64,000 nt of DNA from NCBI GenBank assembly GCA_963758365.1, contig CAVWVB010000001.1, positions 1,984,001 to 2,048,000 of the forward strand, in the 5' to 3' direction. This DNA comes from Dokdonella_A sp963758365. Lineage in GTDB: Bacteria; Pseudomonadota; Gammaproteobacteria; Xanthomonadales; Rhodanobacteraceae. A model generated the notes under the pieces. The model had not been told where the DNA came from. It ran no database searches and was given only the letters and a program-made list of their open reading frames with translations. The position numbers and the translations under genes were made by a program. Below are positions 36,913-45,009 of the stretch, in pieces (the first letter of the stretch is position 1; each line of letters opens with the position of its first letter).

Positions 36913-38154
36913 TCACGCGTATCGCTTCAGTGCAAGAACCGCGTTGAGACCACCGAACGCGAACGAATTGCTCAATGCCGCGCGCACCCGCATCGCGCGC
37001 GCGGCGTTGGGAACGTAGTCCAGATCGCAGACGGGATCACGATCGACAAAGTTCGCGGTAGGCGGTGCGATCTGCTCACGCAGGGCACCGATCACCGCGA
37101 CCAGTTCCAGCGCACCGGCGGCACCAAGCGCATGCGCGTGCACGCCCTTGGTGGAAGAGATCGCGAGCGACCGCGCATGATTTCCGAATGCGAGATGGAT
37201 CGCGCGCGTTTCGGTGGAGTCGTTGAGCAGGGTGCCGGTGCCGTGGGCATTGATGTAGTCGATCTCTTCGGGGCCGAGGCCCGCATCGCGCAGCGCGATC
37301 CGCATCGCCTCGGCCGCGCCCTCCGCCGAGGGCGCGACGATGTCGCCCGCGTCGGCCGTCATGCCGAAGCCCGCGAGTTCGGCGAGGATCGCGGCGCCGC
37401 GATCGCGCGCGTGCCGCATGTCCTCGAGCACGAACATTCCGGCGCCCTCGCCGAGCACGAGTCCGCTGCGCTGCGCGCAGAACGGGCGGCAGGTATCGTC
37501 CGAGACGACGCGCATCGCTTCCCAGGCGCGGATCGCGCCGACACTGAAACAGGCTTCGACGCCACCCGCGAGGGCCACGTCGGCAAGGCCGTGGCGCAGC
37601 ATGAGTGCGGCCTGGGCGATCGCATGGTTCGCCGAGGCACAGGCGCTGGACACCGCAAACGCCGGTCCCCTGAGTTGGAACGCCATGCCGACCTGGCTGG
37701 CCGGCGCGCTCGGCATCGCGCGTACGATCGACATCGGGTGGACACGCTCCGCGCGCTCGCGGTACAGGCGCTGCGACTGCTCGTCGCGCGACATCTCGCC
37801 GCCGATCCCGGTGCCGACGATCACCGCGGCACGCGCACCGCTGGCCTCGTCGACCGCGAGGCGGGACTGGCTCAGCGCCTCGCCCGCGGCGACCAGCGCA
37901 AACTGCGCGACCCGGTCGAGCACGCTCAGCCGGCCTGGCGCGAAGTGCGCGGCCGGTTCGAATCCGCGGACCTGCGCGGCGACGCGCATGCGCATACCGG
38001 GTTCGTCGTGCGGCGCAACGAGTGGCGCTATGCCGCTGCGGCCCTCGACCATCGCCTCCCACAACGGTGCCGCGCCCACGCCGAGCGCGCTGATCGCACC
38101 CATGCCGGTGATCGCGATGCGGCGGCCCGGCGCGGCGGAGCTACTCCCGGCCAC
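36913..38154 (-). CDS. beta-ketoacyl-ACP synthase (FabF/FabB-type, stand-alone)
   Basis: The 413-residue protein has a complete ketosynthase triad: Cys172 in 'VSSACASANHA', His304 in 'INAHGTGTLLND' and His341 in 'STKGVHAHALGAAG', with Lys336, and ends with 'NSFAFGGLNAVLALKR'. It should condense malonyl-ACP with an acyl starter. The usual 'TGH' around the second His is 'HAH', a deviation from housekeeping FabF. It follows an acyl carrier protein gene by 12 bases and is far from any fab cluster seen here, so it is probably dedicated to the neighbouring locus. GTG start at 38154. Confidence 0.88.
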   Translation of the reverse strand: MAGSSSAAPGRRIAITGMGAISALGVGAAPLWEAMVEGRSGIAPLVAPHDEPGMRMRVAAQVRGFEPAAHFAPGRLSVLDRVAQFALVAAGEALSQSRLAVDEASGARAAVIVGTGIGGEMSRDEQSQRLYRERAERVHPMSIVRAMPSAPASQVGMAFQLRGPAFAVSSACASANHAIAQAALMLRHGLADVALAGGVEACFSVGAIRAWEAMRVVSDDTCRPFCAQRSGLVLGEGAGMFVLEDMRHARDRGAAILAELAGFGMTADAGDIVAPSAEGAAEAMRIALRDAGLGPEEIDYINAHGTGTLLNDSTETRAIHLAFGNHARSLAISSTKGVHAHALGAAGALELVAVIGALREQIAPPTANFVDRDPVCDLDYVPNAARAMRVRAALSNSFAFGGLNAVLALKRYA

Positions 38155-38166
38155 CGTCGTGCCTCA

Positions 38167-38427
38167 TCATCCGGCCGCGCTCGCCTTGGCGGCCAGCGCC
38201 TGCTCGACCGCGGCGACCAGGCGACCGAGGGTGCCATCATCGAGGTTCGGGTCCCGATTCGGGAAATTGATGTCGAAGTGCTCCTCGATTTCGAACAGCG
38301 TCTCGATCGCCTCGAGCGAATCGACGCCGAGATCCTTCAGCGTGGTGGCTGCAGTCAGGGTAGCCACGTCGCAACCCGCCTGCTTGGCGACGATATCGAA
38401 TACCTGTTGCTCGATCGAAGGGTCCAA
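38167..38427 (-). CDS. acyl carrier protein
   Basis: The 86-residue protein shows the ACP signature 'LKDLGVDSLEAIETLFEIEE' with Ser37 the phosphopantetheine site, followed by 'HFDINFPNRDPNLDDGTLGRL'. I choose TTG 38427 because GGAGA lies at good spacing before it and the product then begins 'MDPSIEQQVFDIV' as ACPs do; a longer frame would run into the divergent GNAT gene. It precedes the ketosynthase gene and differs from a housekeeping AcpP in having an extended Ala-rich tail. Confidence 0.88.
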   Translation of the reverse strand: MDPSIEQQVFDIVAKQAGCDVATLTAATTLKDLGVDSLEAIETLFEIEEHFDINFPNRDPNLDDGTLGRLVAAVEQALAAKASAAG

Positions 38428-38501
38428 GTCACATCTCCATCGGCGCGGCCAGCCGGGAGGCCGCTTTCTGTGAACGCCAACATAGCGGGCCAATCTTGCG
38501 C

Positions 38502-39578
38502 ATGCCTTTCATGAACCAGCTCGAACCGGACTCACTGGTCAGGCACTTCATCGCGCGTCCGCCCCTCGGGTTCAGCGCGGAACGCCTGCCCGGCGCGATC
38601 CCGGCCTTTACCGCGCCATTCGATGTGCTGACCACGGCCGACCCGGCGTTTCGCCGCCGTGTCGAGCACTGGCCGCTGCATCCGTACTGGCGGCGCTGGT
38701 TGCGCCTGCGCACGCGCTTCATCGGCAGCACGGTCTCCGAATACGTGCCGCTTCCGCGCGGCGCCGATCCGCTCGCACTCGCGCGCACCTTGCGCGAAAC
38801 GCAGTCGCGGATGTGTCCCCTGCTCGTGATCAAGGACATCCCGCACGACTCGCCGCTGCTCGACCGCGACGCCAACCGCTGGGCCGACGCATTCGCGGGC
38901 GCCTGCGCGGAACAGGGCTTCGTGCTGCTCGAGGGCCAGGCGCTCGCATGGCTGCCGATCGATTTCGCCTCCATCGACGATTATCTGTCCGGCCTGTCCC
39001 GCGCGCGTCGCCGCGACATCCGCCGCAAACTGCGCTCGCGCGCCGATGTCGCGGTCGAATGCGTGCCCACCGGTGCCGCGTTCGACGACGAGAATCGGGT
39101 CGACGCGTTCCATGCGCTGTATCGCAATGTCTATGCGCAGAGCGCGATCCACTTCGATCTGCTCGATCGGGAATTCCTCGCTGCCGTGCTGCGCGACCGC
39201 GACAGCGGGGGCATCGTTTTCGTGTATTACCACGAAGGCGGCATGATCGGCTGGAACTTGTGCTTCGAACACGCGGACATGCTGATCGACAAGTACATGG
39301 GCCTGCGCTACCCGCAGGCCCGCGAACACAACCTGTATGCGGTCAGCTGGATCGAGAACCTCGATCATGCGCGCCGGCGCGGTCTGCGCCGCTACGTCGC
39401 CGGCTGGACCGATCCGGAGGTCAAGGCCCAGCTCGGCGCGCGTTTCACGTTCACCCGGCATGCGGTCTATCCGCGCAACCGGCTGTTGCGTGCGCTGCTG
39501 CGCCGGATCGCCGGGCGCTTCGAAAGCGACCGCGTCTGGCGCGAGGAGATGCAGCACCATGCATCCGCTGATCCTTGA
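38502..39578 (+). CDS. GNAT-fold acyltransferase (FemAB/DUF482-like)
   Basis: The ~358-residue protein has the double-GNAT look of FemAB-type or 'peptidogalycan' DUF482 proteins: 'LSRARRRDIRRKLRSRADVAV' opens the second domain and 'GGIVFVYYHEGGMIGWNLCFEH' plus 'DKYMGLRYPQAREHNLYAVS' follow. Such enzymes transfer acyl or aminoacyl groups. It lies divergently from the ACP gene and overlaps the ureohydrolase gene, so ACP-bound substrate is possible but not shown. ATG 38502 is chosen; 38511 is an alternative, and neither has a strong ribosome binding site. Confidence 0.7.
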   Translation: MPFMNQLEPDSLVRHFIARPPLGFSAERLPGAIPAFTAPFDVLTTADPAFRRRVEHWPLHPYWRRWLRLRTRFIGSTVSEYVPLPRGADPLALARTLRETQSRMCPLLVIKDIPHDSPLLDRDANRWADAFAGACAEQGFVLLEGQALAWLPIDFASIDDYLSGLSRARRRDIRRKLRSRADVAVECVPTGAAFDDENRVDAFHALYRNVYAQSAIHFDLLDREFLAAVLRDRDSGGIVFVYYHEGGMIGWNLCFEHADMLIDKYMGLRYPQAREHNLYAVSWIENLDHARRRGLRRYVAGWTDPEVKAQLGARFTFTRHAVYPRNRLLRALLRRIAGRFESDRVWREEMQHHASADP

Positions 39579-40425
39579 TCTCGATGGTTCGGTGGGCGAG
39601 CTGCCGGGGGCGCTTCGCTACGCGCTGGCCGAATGGCACGAGCCGCTGCGTTTCGCGTGCTCGATGCGGCGCCTGCGCGCGTTCGCGAGCGCACTCGACG
39701 CGGCGCTGCCGGAACGCCACGGCAGTGTCTTCTTCGGCAGCGGCGACTTCCATCACCTGAGCCTCGCACTGATCGGGCGCGCGGCGCGGCGCGCCGTGAA
39801 TCCGCTGCGCGTCGTGGTGTTCGACAACCATCCGGACAACATGCGCTTCCCGTTCGGCGTGCATTGCGGCTCGTGGGTTTCGCGCGTCGCCGCGTTGCCG
39901 CAGGTTGCGCGTGTCGATGTGGCCGGCATCACCTCGTCGGACATCGGTCTCGCCCACGCCTGGGAGAACCGTCTCGCGCCGCTGTATCGCGGCCGCCTGC
40001 GCTACTGGTCGATCGGCGTCGATACCGGCTGGGCCGCACGCGCGGGTCTCGCCGACGCGTTTCGCAACTTCGATTCGGCCGCGGCGATGCTGTCTGCACT
40101 GCTGGATGATCTCGGCGCGGTGCCCGCGCCGCTCTACCTGTCGATCGACAAGGACGTGCTCGATCCGGTCGACGCGCGCAGCAACTGGGACCAGGGCGTG
40201 CTGCGTGTCGCCGAACTCGCCGCGGCGATCCATGCGCTGCGCCCGCACATCGCGGCCAGCGACATCAACGGCGAAGTCTCGGTCGCGCGCTACCGGCAGC
40301 GCTGGAAACGCGTGCTGTCCGCGTTCGACGGCCAGCCGCTCCCCGATCCTTCCGCGCTGAAGACCTGGCAGGCCCAGCAACACGCGGTCAATCTCGTGCT
40401 GCTGCAGGCGCTGCAGCCGGGCTGA
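39559..40425 (+). CDS. arginase/agmatinase-family (ureohydrolase) protein
   Basis: The 288-residue protein keeps the binuclear manganese site of ureohydrolases: His in 'FFGSGDFHHLSLALI', Asp-x-His-x-Asp in 'VVFDNHPDNMRF', and Asp-x-Asp in 'LYLSIDKDVLDPVDARSNWD'. The fold family hydrolyses guanidino compounds (arginine, agmatine, guanidinobutyrate) or formiminoglutamate. The loops around the site are unlike arginase or SpeB, so substrate is open; a guanidino or amide group in the product of the surrounding locus is possible. It overlaps the GNAT gene by 20 nt and is probably co-translated. Confidence 0.82.
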   Translation: MHPLILDLDGSVGELPGALRYALAEWHEPLRFACSMRRLRAFASALDAALPERHGSVFFGSGDFHHLSLALIGRAARRAVNPLRVVVFDNHPDNMRFPFGVHCGSWVSRVAALPQVARVDVAGITSSDIGLAHAWENRLAPLYRGRLRYWSIGVDTGWAARAGLADAFRNFDSAAAMLSALLDDLGAVPAPLYLSIDKDVLDPVDARSNWDQGVLRVAELAAAIHALRPHIAASDINGEVSVARYRQRWKRVLSAFDGQPLPDPSALKTWQAQQHAVNLVLLQALQPG

Positions 40426-40461
40426 GAGGTCGGCGATTGCCGGCGGGCTGCGCCGCGCGGC

Positions 40462-41676
40462 TCACGTCGCGGCGGCATGACCCGCGCAGGCGCGTTCGAT
40501 CACCTCCGCGATCCGCGCGAACGTCGCCGCGTCGAGCCAGGGTGAATTGGTGATGGTCAGCACGCGCGTTGCGAAGTCGCGCGCGCGCGGCACGTCGATC
40601 GCGGGCACCTTGCCGCGCAGAAACGCATAGTCGGGCAGCGCACGCGCGAACGGCACTGCGATGCCGACGCCCGCGCCCCACAGACGAGCGAGCACGGCAT
40701 CGCGTGTGCTCGCGCTTGGCAGCAGCAGCAGCAGATACGGCCAGGTACCGCGCGCGCCCGGCGCATCGTCGATCACGGTGAGGCCCGGAATTGCGGCCAG
40801 GCGGACCCGGCGCGGCTGCGCCTGGGCCGCGAGCTCGTCGAGGAAGGCCGCGAGGCGCCGCGCCGCCGATGCCGCAACCGACTGTCGCCAGCGGCCGAGT
40901 CGGTGCATCGGGATGCGTTGCGGAAACACGTCGCCGGCCGCGCCCTCGATGTCGCCGCGCCGCAATGCGCGGCGCAGAGCATGGCCGTAGACCAGAGCGA
41001 GGCTGCGCGGCCGGTAGAACGCCGCATAAGCGGCCAGTTCGAGACTACGCCGAACCTCCCAGCCGCGCCGGCGCGGCGCCAGCACGGCGGCCGTCCGGCG
41101 CATGCGTTCATACAGCTGCGCATGCCGGGTGACCAGCAATCCGCCTTCGTAGGTGGTCAGACCCTTGCCGGCCGCGAGACTGTAGAAGCCGATGTCGCCG
41201 GCCAGGCCGGCCGGCGTTGCGTCCGCGTGCCGCGCGCCGAGCGCCTGTGCCGCATCCTCGATCACGAACGCACCGCACGCACGCGCGAGGCGCAGCTCCT
41301 GCGCGACGTCGACCACGCGCCCGCCCAGATGCGTCGGCACGACCGCGAGCGTGCGCGGTCCGCACAACGCGGCCAGCGCGGCTGCGTCCATCGCGATGCC
41401 GCTTCCGGCGAGGTCGCAGGGTCGGACCGTCAGTCCGCAGCGGGCGATGGCCAGCGCGACCAGCGGGCAGGTGTAGGCGGGCACGATCACGTCGCGGCGA
41501 TCACTGTCGGCGGCCAGGGTCGACAGCGCGATCACCAGCGCGGCCGTTCCCGAGCAGGTGGGCAGCATGTCCGGCTTGCCGAGCAGCGGCGCAAGCTGCG
41601 GTTCCAGCGCGCGGCGTGGCCCACCCAGATCGCGCCAGGACAGCGGCAGACCCGCAGTGGGCGGCAGCTCACGCAT
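40462..41676 (-). CDS. DegT/DnrJ/EryC1/StrS-family aminotransferase
   Basis: The 404-residue protein is a fold-type I aminotransferase of the sugar-aminotransferase group. The PLP-ring Asp is in 'GAFVIEDAAQALGARH' and the catalytic Lys171 in 'FYSLAAGKGLTTYEGG'. Family members usually aminate nucleotide-linked keto sugars, for example ArnB or PseC. It follows two half-size EamA proteins, overlapping the second; in the arn pathway an ArnB-type enzyme also accompanies the paired ArnE/ArnF flippase. ATG 41676 is preferred to 41691, which overlaps more. Confidence 0.82.
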   Translation of the reverse strand: MRELPPTAGLPLSWRDLGGPRRALEPQLAPLLGKPDMLPTCSGTAALVIALSTLAADSDRRDVIVPAYTCPLVALAIARCGLTVRPCDLAGSGIAMDAAALAALCGPRTLAVVPTHLGGRVVDVAQELRLARACGAFVIEDAAQALGARHADATPAGLAGDIGFYSLAAGKGLTTYEGGLLVTRHAQLYERMRRTAAVLAPRRRGWEVRRSLELAAYAAFYRPRSLALVYGHALRRALRRGDIEGAAGDVFPQRIPMHRLGRWRQSVAASAARRLAAFLDELAAQAQPRRVRLAAIPGLTVIDDAPGARGTWPYLLLLLPSASTRDAVLARLWGAGVGIAVPFARALPDYAFLRGKVPAIDVPRARDFATRVLTITNSPWLDAATFARIAEVIERACAGHAAAT

Positions 41677-42064
41677 GCGCAGGCACGGCATCGCGTTCGC
41701 CGAGCGCGAGGCAGACGATACCGGTGACGATCATCAGCGCGCCCAGGCCCTGTGCCGCACCGATGCGCTCCTCGAACAGCCACACCGACAGCAGCATCAC
41801 GCTGACCACTTCCAGATGCGAGGCCGCGAACGCGGGCCCGATCGGCGCATGTTCGAGCAGCTTCATCCAGGTGAAGAATGCCCCAACGTAGCCGACGATC
41901 GCACCATAGGCCCACGGTGCCGCCGCGAGGCGCAATACCCACTGCAGGTCAGCCTCGGGCGGGAACGCGTGCATGCCGGCGAGCTTGAAACAGAGCTGGG
42001 TGAGCGTATCGAAGCTCATCAGCAGCAGGAAGCCGAGCGCATAGCCCTGGCGCGGCGAACTCAT
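41669..42064 (-). CDS. half-size EamA/SMR-type membrane protein, second of pair
   Basis: The 131-residue protein has about four membrane helices ('GFLLLMSFDTLTQLCFKLAG', 'AIVGYVGAFFTWMKLLEHAP', 'HLEVVSVMLLSVWLFEERIG', 'GLGALMIVTGIVCLALG'). The Pro-rich 'HAPIGPAFAASHLE' is the half-EamA signature. It starts inside the stop of the preceding half-size protein (ATGA) and ends inside the DegT gene. It probably forms a heterodimer with its neighbour like ArnE/ArnF and moves a lipid-linked or small amphiphilic compound. Confidence 0.78.
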   Translation of the reverse strand: MSSPRQGYALGFLLLMSFDTLTQLCFKLAGMHAFPPEADLQWVLRLAAAPWAYGAIVGYVGAFFTWMKLLEHAPIGPAFAASHLEVVSVMLLSVWLFEERIGAAQGLGALMIVTGIVCLALGERDAVPAHA

Positions 42065-42420
42065 GAGCCGAGCCCGACCACCGCGACGCCCGCACTGACC
42101 AAGCAGATTCCGACGATGTGCAGGCGGGTCAGCCGTTCCCTGAAGATCAGGCGGCCGGCGATCGCGATGACCACGATATTGATCGATCCGAGCAACACGC
42201 CGCGGCCGAGCGGCACCAGCGAAAGGAACGCGGTCCAGGCCAGGAACTCGAGTACATAGCACGACAGGCCGAGCCAGAGTTGCGGACGCCTCGCCATGTG
42301 CCGCCAGCGTGCGAGTCCTGCTCCGGCGTGCGGATCGGAAGCGACCGCCTTGAACGCGAGCTGGCCAACCGTGTCGAGGACGACGGTCAACAGCCAGACC
42401 GGTAGAACGGCGGCGGTCAT
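42061..42420 (-). CDS. half-size EamA/SMR-type membrane protein, first of pair
   Basis: The 119-residue protein has four predicted membrane helices, beginning 'AVLPVWLLTVVLDTVGQLAF' and containing 'SLVPLGRGVLLGSINIVVIA' and 'IFRERLTRLHIVGICLVSAG'. It resembles ArnE-like and small multidrug resistance proteins. Both its ends overlap neighbours by 4 nt, between the hydrolase gene and the second half-size gene. Two adjacent non-identical four-helix genes usually mean an obligate heterodimer with opposite membrane orientation. Confidence 0.78.
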   Translation of the reverse strand: MTAAVLPVWLLTVVLDTVGQLAFKAVASDPHAGAGLARWRHMARRPQLWLGLSCYVLEFLAWTAFLSLVPLGRGVLLGSINIVVIAIAGRLIFRERLTRLHIVGICLVSAGVAVVGLGS

Positions 42421-43262
42421 GCCGCCTGGCGGTGCGCCTCGCCGCGAGCGGGCATCGCTGCAATGCGCGCGAAGAACGCGACCAGGCGATCGGCGAGCAG
42501 GCGGCGTTCGCGATCGAGCGTGATCATGTGGTAGCTCTCGCGTAACAGCAGCAGCTCGACCGGCGCCTGGACCCGCTCGGCAACCAGATACGCGTTGCGC
42601 ACATGCGCGACATCGTCCTCGGTCGCATGCGCGACCAGGCAGGGCGCCTGCACGAACGGCAGGCGGCGCCGCACGCGTGCCGACAGCAGATGCAGGTCGG
42701 CGAGGGAATGCCATGGATTGCCGGGCAGACCGGCCACGCTGCTGTCGCCGCTGTGCATCGCACTGCTGACATGATCACGGATGCGTTCGTCGCGCAGACC
42801 ATAGGGCGCCTCCTCCTGAAACGCGCGCCGGCGCGCCAGACCAAGTGCCTTGATCAGCGGCAGCAGGAACGACAGGCGCGCCATGCGCGGCATGTTCCAG
42901 CCGTCATAACGGAACGTGGCGCCGAGCACGCCGACGCCGTCGACCAGACCGGGACGTTCGGCGGCCAGCAGCAGCGCGAGCAACGCACCCATCGACAATC
43001 CTGCGACGAACAGGTGGTCGACCTGCGCGCGCAGGTCCAGTGCCGCCTGCTCGACGCTCGCGTACCAGTCACGCCAGCCGGTTTCCAGCAGATCGCTTTC
43101 GTCGCCGCAGTGGCCCGCGAGCTGGACCCCATGCACGGTGAATCCCTCGCGATGCAGGCGTTTGCCGAGCAGGCGCATCTCGGCGGGCGTGCCGGTCAGG
43201 CCATGGATCAGCAGCACGCCCTGGCGGCCGCCCGCGAAGCGGAAGTCGGCGGACTGGATCAT
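42417..43262 (-). CDS. alpha/beta hydrolase (carboxylesterase/thioesterase-like)
   Basis: The 281-residue protein is an alpha/beta hydrolase with oxyanion segment 'LLIHGLTGTPAEM', nucleophile Ser in 'LFVAGLSMGALLALL', Asp in 'VAHATEDDVAHV' and His in 'RESYHMITLDRERR'. The pattern resembles Bacillus-type carboxylesterase Est30 and serine thioesterases. In a locus with a ketosynthase and ACP it could release or hydrolyse an acyl product. It heads the overlapping group hydrolase-EamA-EamA-DegT. ATG 43262 is used; an in-frame GTG at 43283 is possible. Confidence 0.8.
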   Translation of the reverse strand: MIQSADFRFAGGRQGVLLIHGLTGTPAEMRLLGKRLHREGFTVHGVQLAGHCGDESDLLETGWRDWYASVEQAALDLRAQVDHLFVAGLSMGALLALLLAAERPGLVDGVGVLGATFRYDGWNMPRMARLSFLLPLIKALGLARRRAFQEEAPYGLRDERIRDHVSSAMHSGDSSVAGLPGNPWHSLADLHLLSARVRRRLPFVQAPCLVAHATEDDVAHVRNAYLVAERVQAPVELLLLRESYHMITLDRERRLLADRLVAFFARIAAMPARGEAHRQAA

Positions 43263-43333
43263 CTTCGGGGGTCGCTTGCGCACATCGGCGCTAGCCTGCG
43301 GCCCGCGGGTTTCACCAGCCTTTCGCGACCGCC

Positions 43334-44248
43334 TCAGCGATTCCCGTCGCGCGCCGAGAAGCGCACCAGGACGCGCCGTCCGACGCGCAGCGTGGTCGTT
43401 TCGTCGAATGCGAGCACGACCTCGACACTGCGCTCATCGAGCCGCCGCTCGCTGTCGTCCTGCAGCTGCGAGACCCCGAACGTGGGGCCGATGCGTGACA
43501 CGTGGGCCGTCCCGAGCGGAGTCAGCCGGCCATCGTCGCTGAGGATTTCGGCCTTGCCTCCAGGCGCGACCTCGGCAACATACGGCTCGGTCAACTCGGC
43601 GCGCACGATGCGTGCGGCATCGGGCAGCAGCGAAACCAGGCTGCCGCCCTGCGGCGACACGTGCATGCCGGGCCACGCAGTGACCCGCAACACTTCGGCA
43701 TCGGTCGGCGCGCGCAGGGTCAATTGCGAAAGCACGTAGGCAGCGCGTGCGCCGTCCGCACGTGCGATGCGCACCGCCGCGCGCGCCTTGTCGAGTTCGG
43801 CGGCGGCCTCCGCCGCTGCCGCGCGCGCATCGTCCGCGCTCTGCGCGTCACCCGCATCCTGCTGCGCCGCCTGGGCGAGGCGTCCGGCGCGGGTTTGCGC
43901 CGCTTGCGCACGGGTCTGGGCGAGCTTGACCTGAGCTTGCGCATCGTCCAGGTGCGCGCGCGCCAGATCGCGGTCGATCCGCGCGGTCGCCGGGTCGAGT
44001 GCGACCAGCAGCGCGCCGCGCCTGACCTTGTCGCCCTCATGCACGCCGACCTCGGCAATCGTGCCCTCGACAGGCATCGCCAGTTGCAGAGAGCCGCCCT
44101 CGACCGCAATCCGGCCGCGCGCGACGATCTGTGCTGCGGCCACGCGGGCGGTCGCCACGGCCGGTGCGTTGTGTTCGCGCGAGCACGCGGCGAGCAGCGC
44201 GAGTGCGACCAGCGGCACGATCAGGAACTTCCGTGATGCGTTTTTCAC
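43334..44248 (-). CDS. HlyD/DevB-type membrane fusion lipoprotein
   Basis: The 304-residue protein starts with a lipoprotein signal ('FLIVPLVALALLAACSRE'), then a lipoyl/barrel half ('MPVEGTIAEVGVHEGDKVRRG'), a long Ala/Gln-rich coiled-coil hairpin (about residues 95-175), and the returning half ('LTLRAPTDAEVLRVTAWPGM'). It is the periplasmic adaptor of a tripartite ABC exporter. GTG 44248 overlaps the ATPase stop (GTGA). It is the last gene of the six-gene operon. Confidence 0.88.
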   Translation of the reverse strand: MKNASRKFLIVPLVALALLAACSREHNAPAVATARVAAAQIVARGRIAVEGGSLQLAMPVEGTIAEVGVHEGDKVRRGALLVALDPATARIDRDLARAHLDDAQAQVKLAQTRAQAAQTRAGRLAQAAQQDAGDAQSADDARAAAAEAAAELDKARAAVRIARADGARAAYVLSQLTLRAPTDAEVLRVTAWPGMHVSPQGGSLVSLLPDAARIVRAELTEPYVAEVAPGGKAEILSDDGRLTPLGTAHVSRIGPTFGVSQLQDDSERRLDERSVEVVLAFDETTTLRVGRRVLVRFSARDGNR

Positions 44249-45009
44249 CGCGCGTGCTCTCCAGCGGAAAAGGGTGAACCGGGCGCGCCTGCGGCCAGCG
44301 GGCGCGCATCGTCGAGGATACGACCGTCCTCCATGCGCAGCACGCGGTCGGCGTGATCGATGAGTCGCGGATCGTGGCTCACGCACAGCACCATGGTGCC
44401 GTGACGGCGCGCAATCGCATGCAGCATGTCGATCACGATCTGGCCGTTTGCCGCATCAAGCGAACTGGTCGGTTCGTCGGCAAACAGCAGTGCCGGCTGC
44501 TTGGCCAGCGCGCGCGCGATCGCGACCCGCTGCTTCTCGCCGCCCGACAGCTCGATCGGGCGCAGATGCCGGCGCGCCATCATGCCGACCTCCTCGAGCG
44601 CTTCTGCCGCCATCGATCGGGCCTGCGCGCGCGGCAGGCCCATGTATTGCAGCGGCAGTTCGACCTGCTCGGAGACCTGCAGCGCCGGAAACAGGTTGAA
44701 TCCCTGGAACACGAAACCGGTATGGCGCAGGCGGAAGCGCTCCAGCGCATGCAGATCGAGCAGTCCGAGTTCCTCTCCGAGCGCGAACACGCGGCCCGTG
44801 TCGGGCTTCTGCAGCCCGCTCAGGACCGACAGCAGGGTGCTCTTGCCGCAGCCGGACGGTCCGGCCACGAGGGTCAGTTCCCCGGCTTCGACGCGCAGGC
44901 TGATGCGGTCCAGCGCGCTCGTACGGATGCTCCCGGACAGGTAGGCCTTGCCGATGGCTTCGGCAACGATCGCCGAGGCCGTCGTGTTCGCGGTATCGAG
45001 CGCATTCAC
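44245..45009 (-). CDS. MacB/DevA-type ABC transporter ATP-binding protein
   Basis: The 254-residue ATPase has Walker A 'LVAGPSGCGKSTLLSVLSG', Q-loop 'HTGFVFQGFNLFPAL', signature 'IELSGGEKQRVAIARAL', Walker B 'ALLFADEPTSSLD' and H-loop 'VLCVSHDPRLI'. The sequence is of the LolD/MacB/DevA class that powers FtsX-type permeases. GTG 45009 overlaps the permease stop (GTGA), and its own stop overlaps the fusion protein start. Confidence 0.9.
   Translation of the reverse strand: MNALDTANTTASAIVAEAIGKAYLSGSIRTSALDRISLRVEAGELTLVAGPSGCGKSTLLSVLSGLQKPDTGRVFALGEELGLLDLHALERFRLRHTGFVFQGFNLFPALQVSEQVELPLQYMGLPRAQARSMAAEALEEVGMMARRHLRPIELSGGEKQRVAIARALAKQPALLFADEPTSSLDAANGQIVIDMLHAIARRHGTMVLCVSHDPRLIDHADRVLRMEDGRILDDARPLAAGAPGSPFSAGEHAR

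Noticed and set aside
35485..38514. A 1009-codon open frame on the plus strand
   Set aside because: It is arginine-rich and lies out of frame over the aminotransferase gene and antisense to the ketosynthase and ACP genes, both of which match known families with catalytic residues. Long spurious frames are common in GC-rich DNA.
34731..43262. Xanthomonadin/aryl polyene cluster
   Set aside because: There is no dehydratase, ketoreductase, acyl-ligase or XanB2-like gene with the ketosynthase, so the gene set does not fit an aryl polyene pathway.
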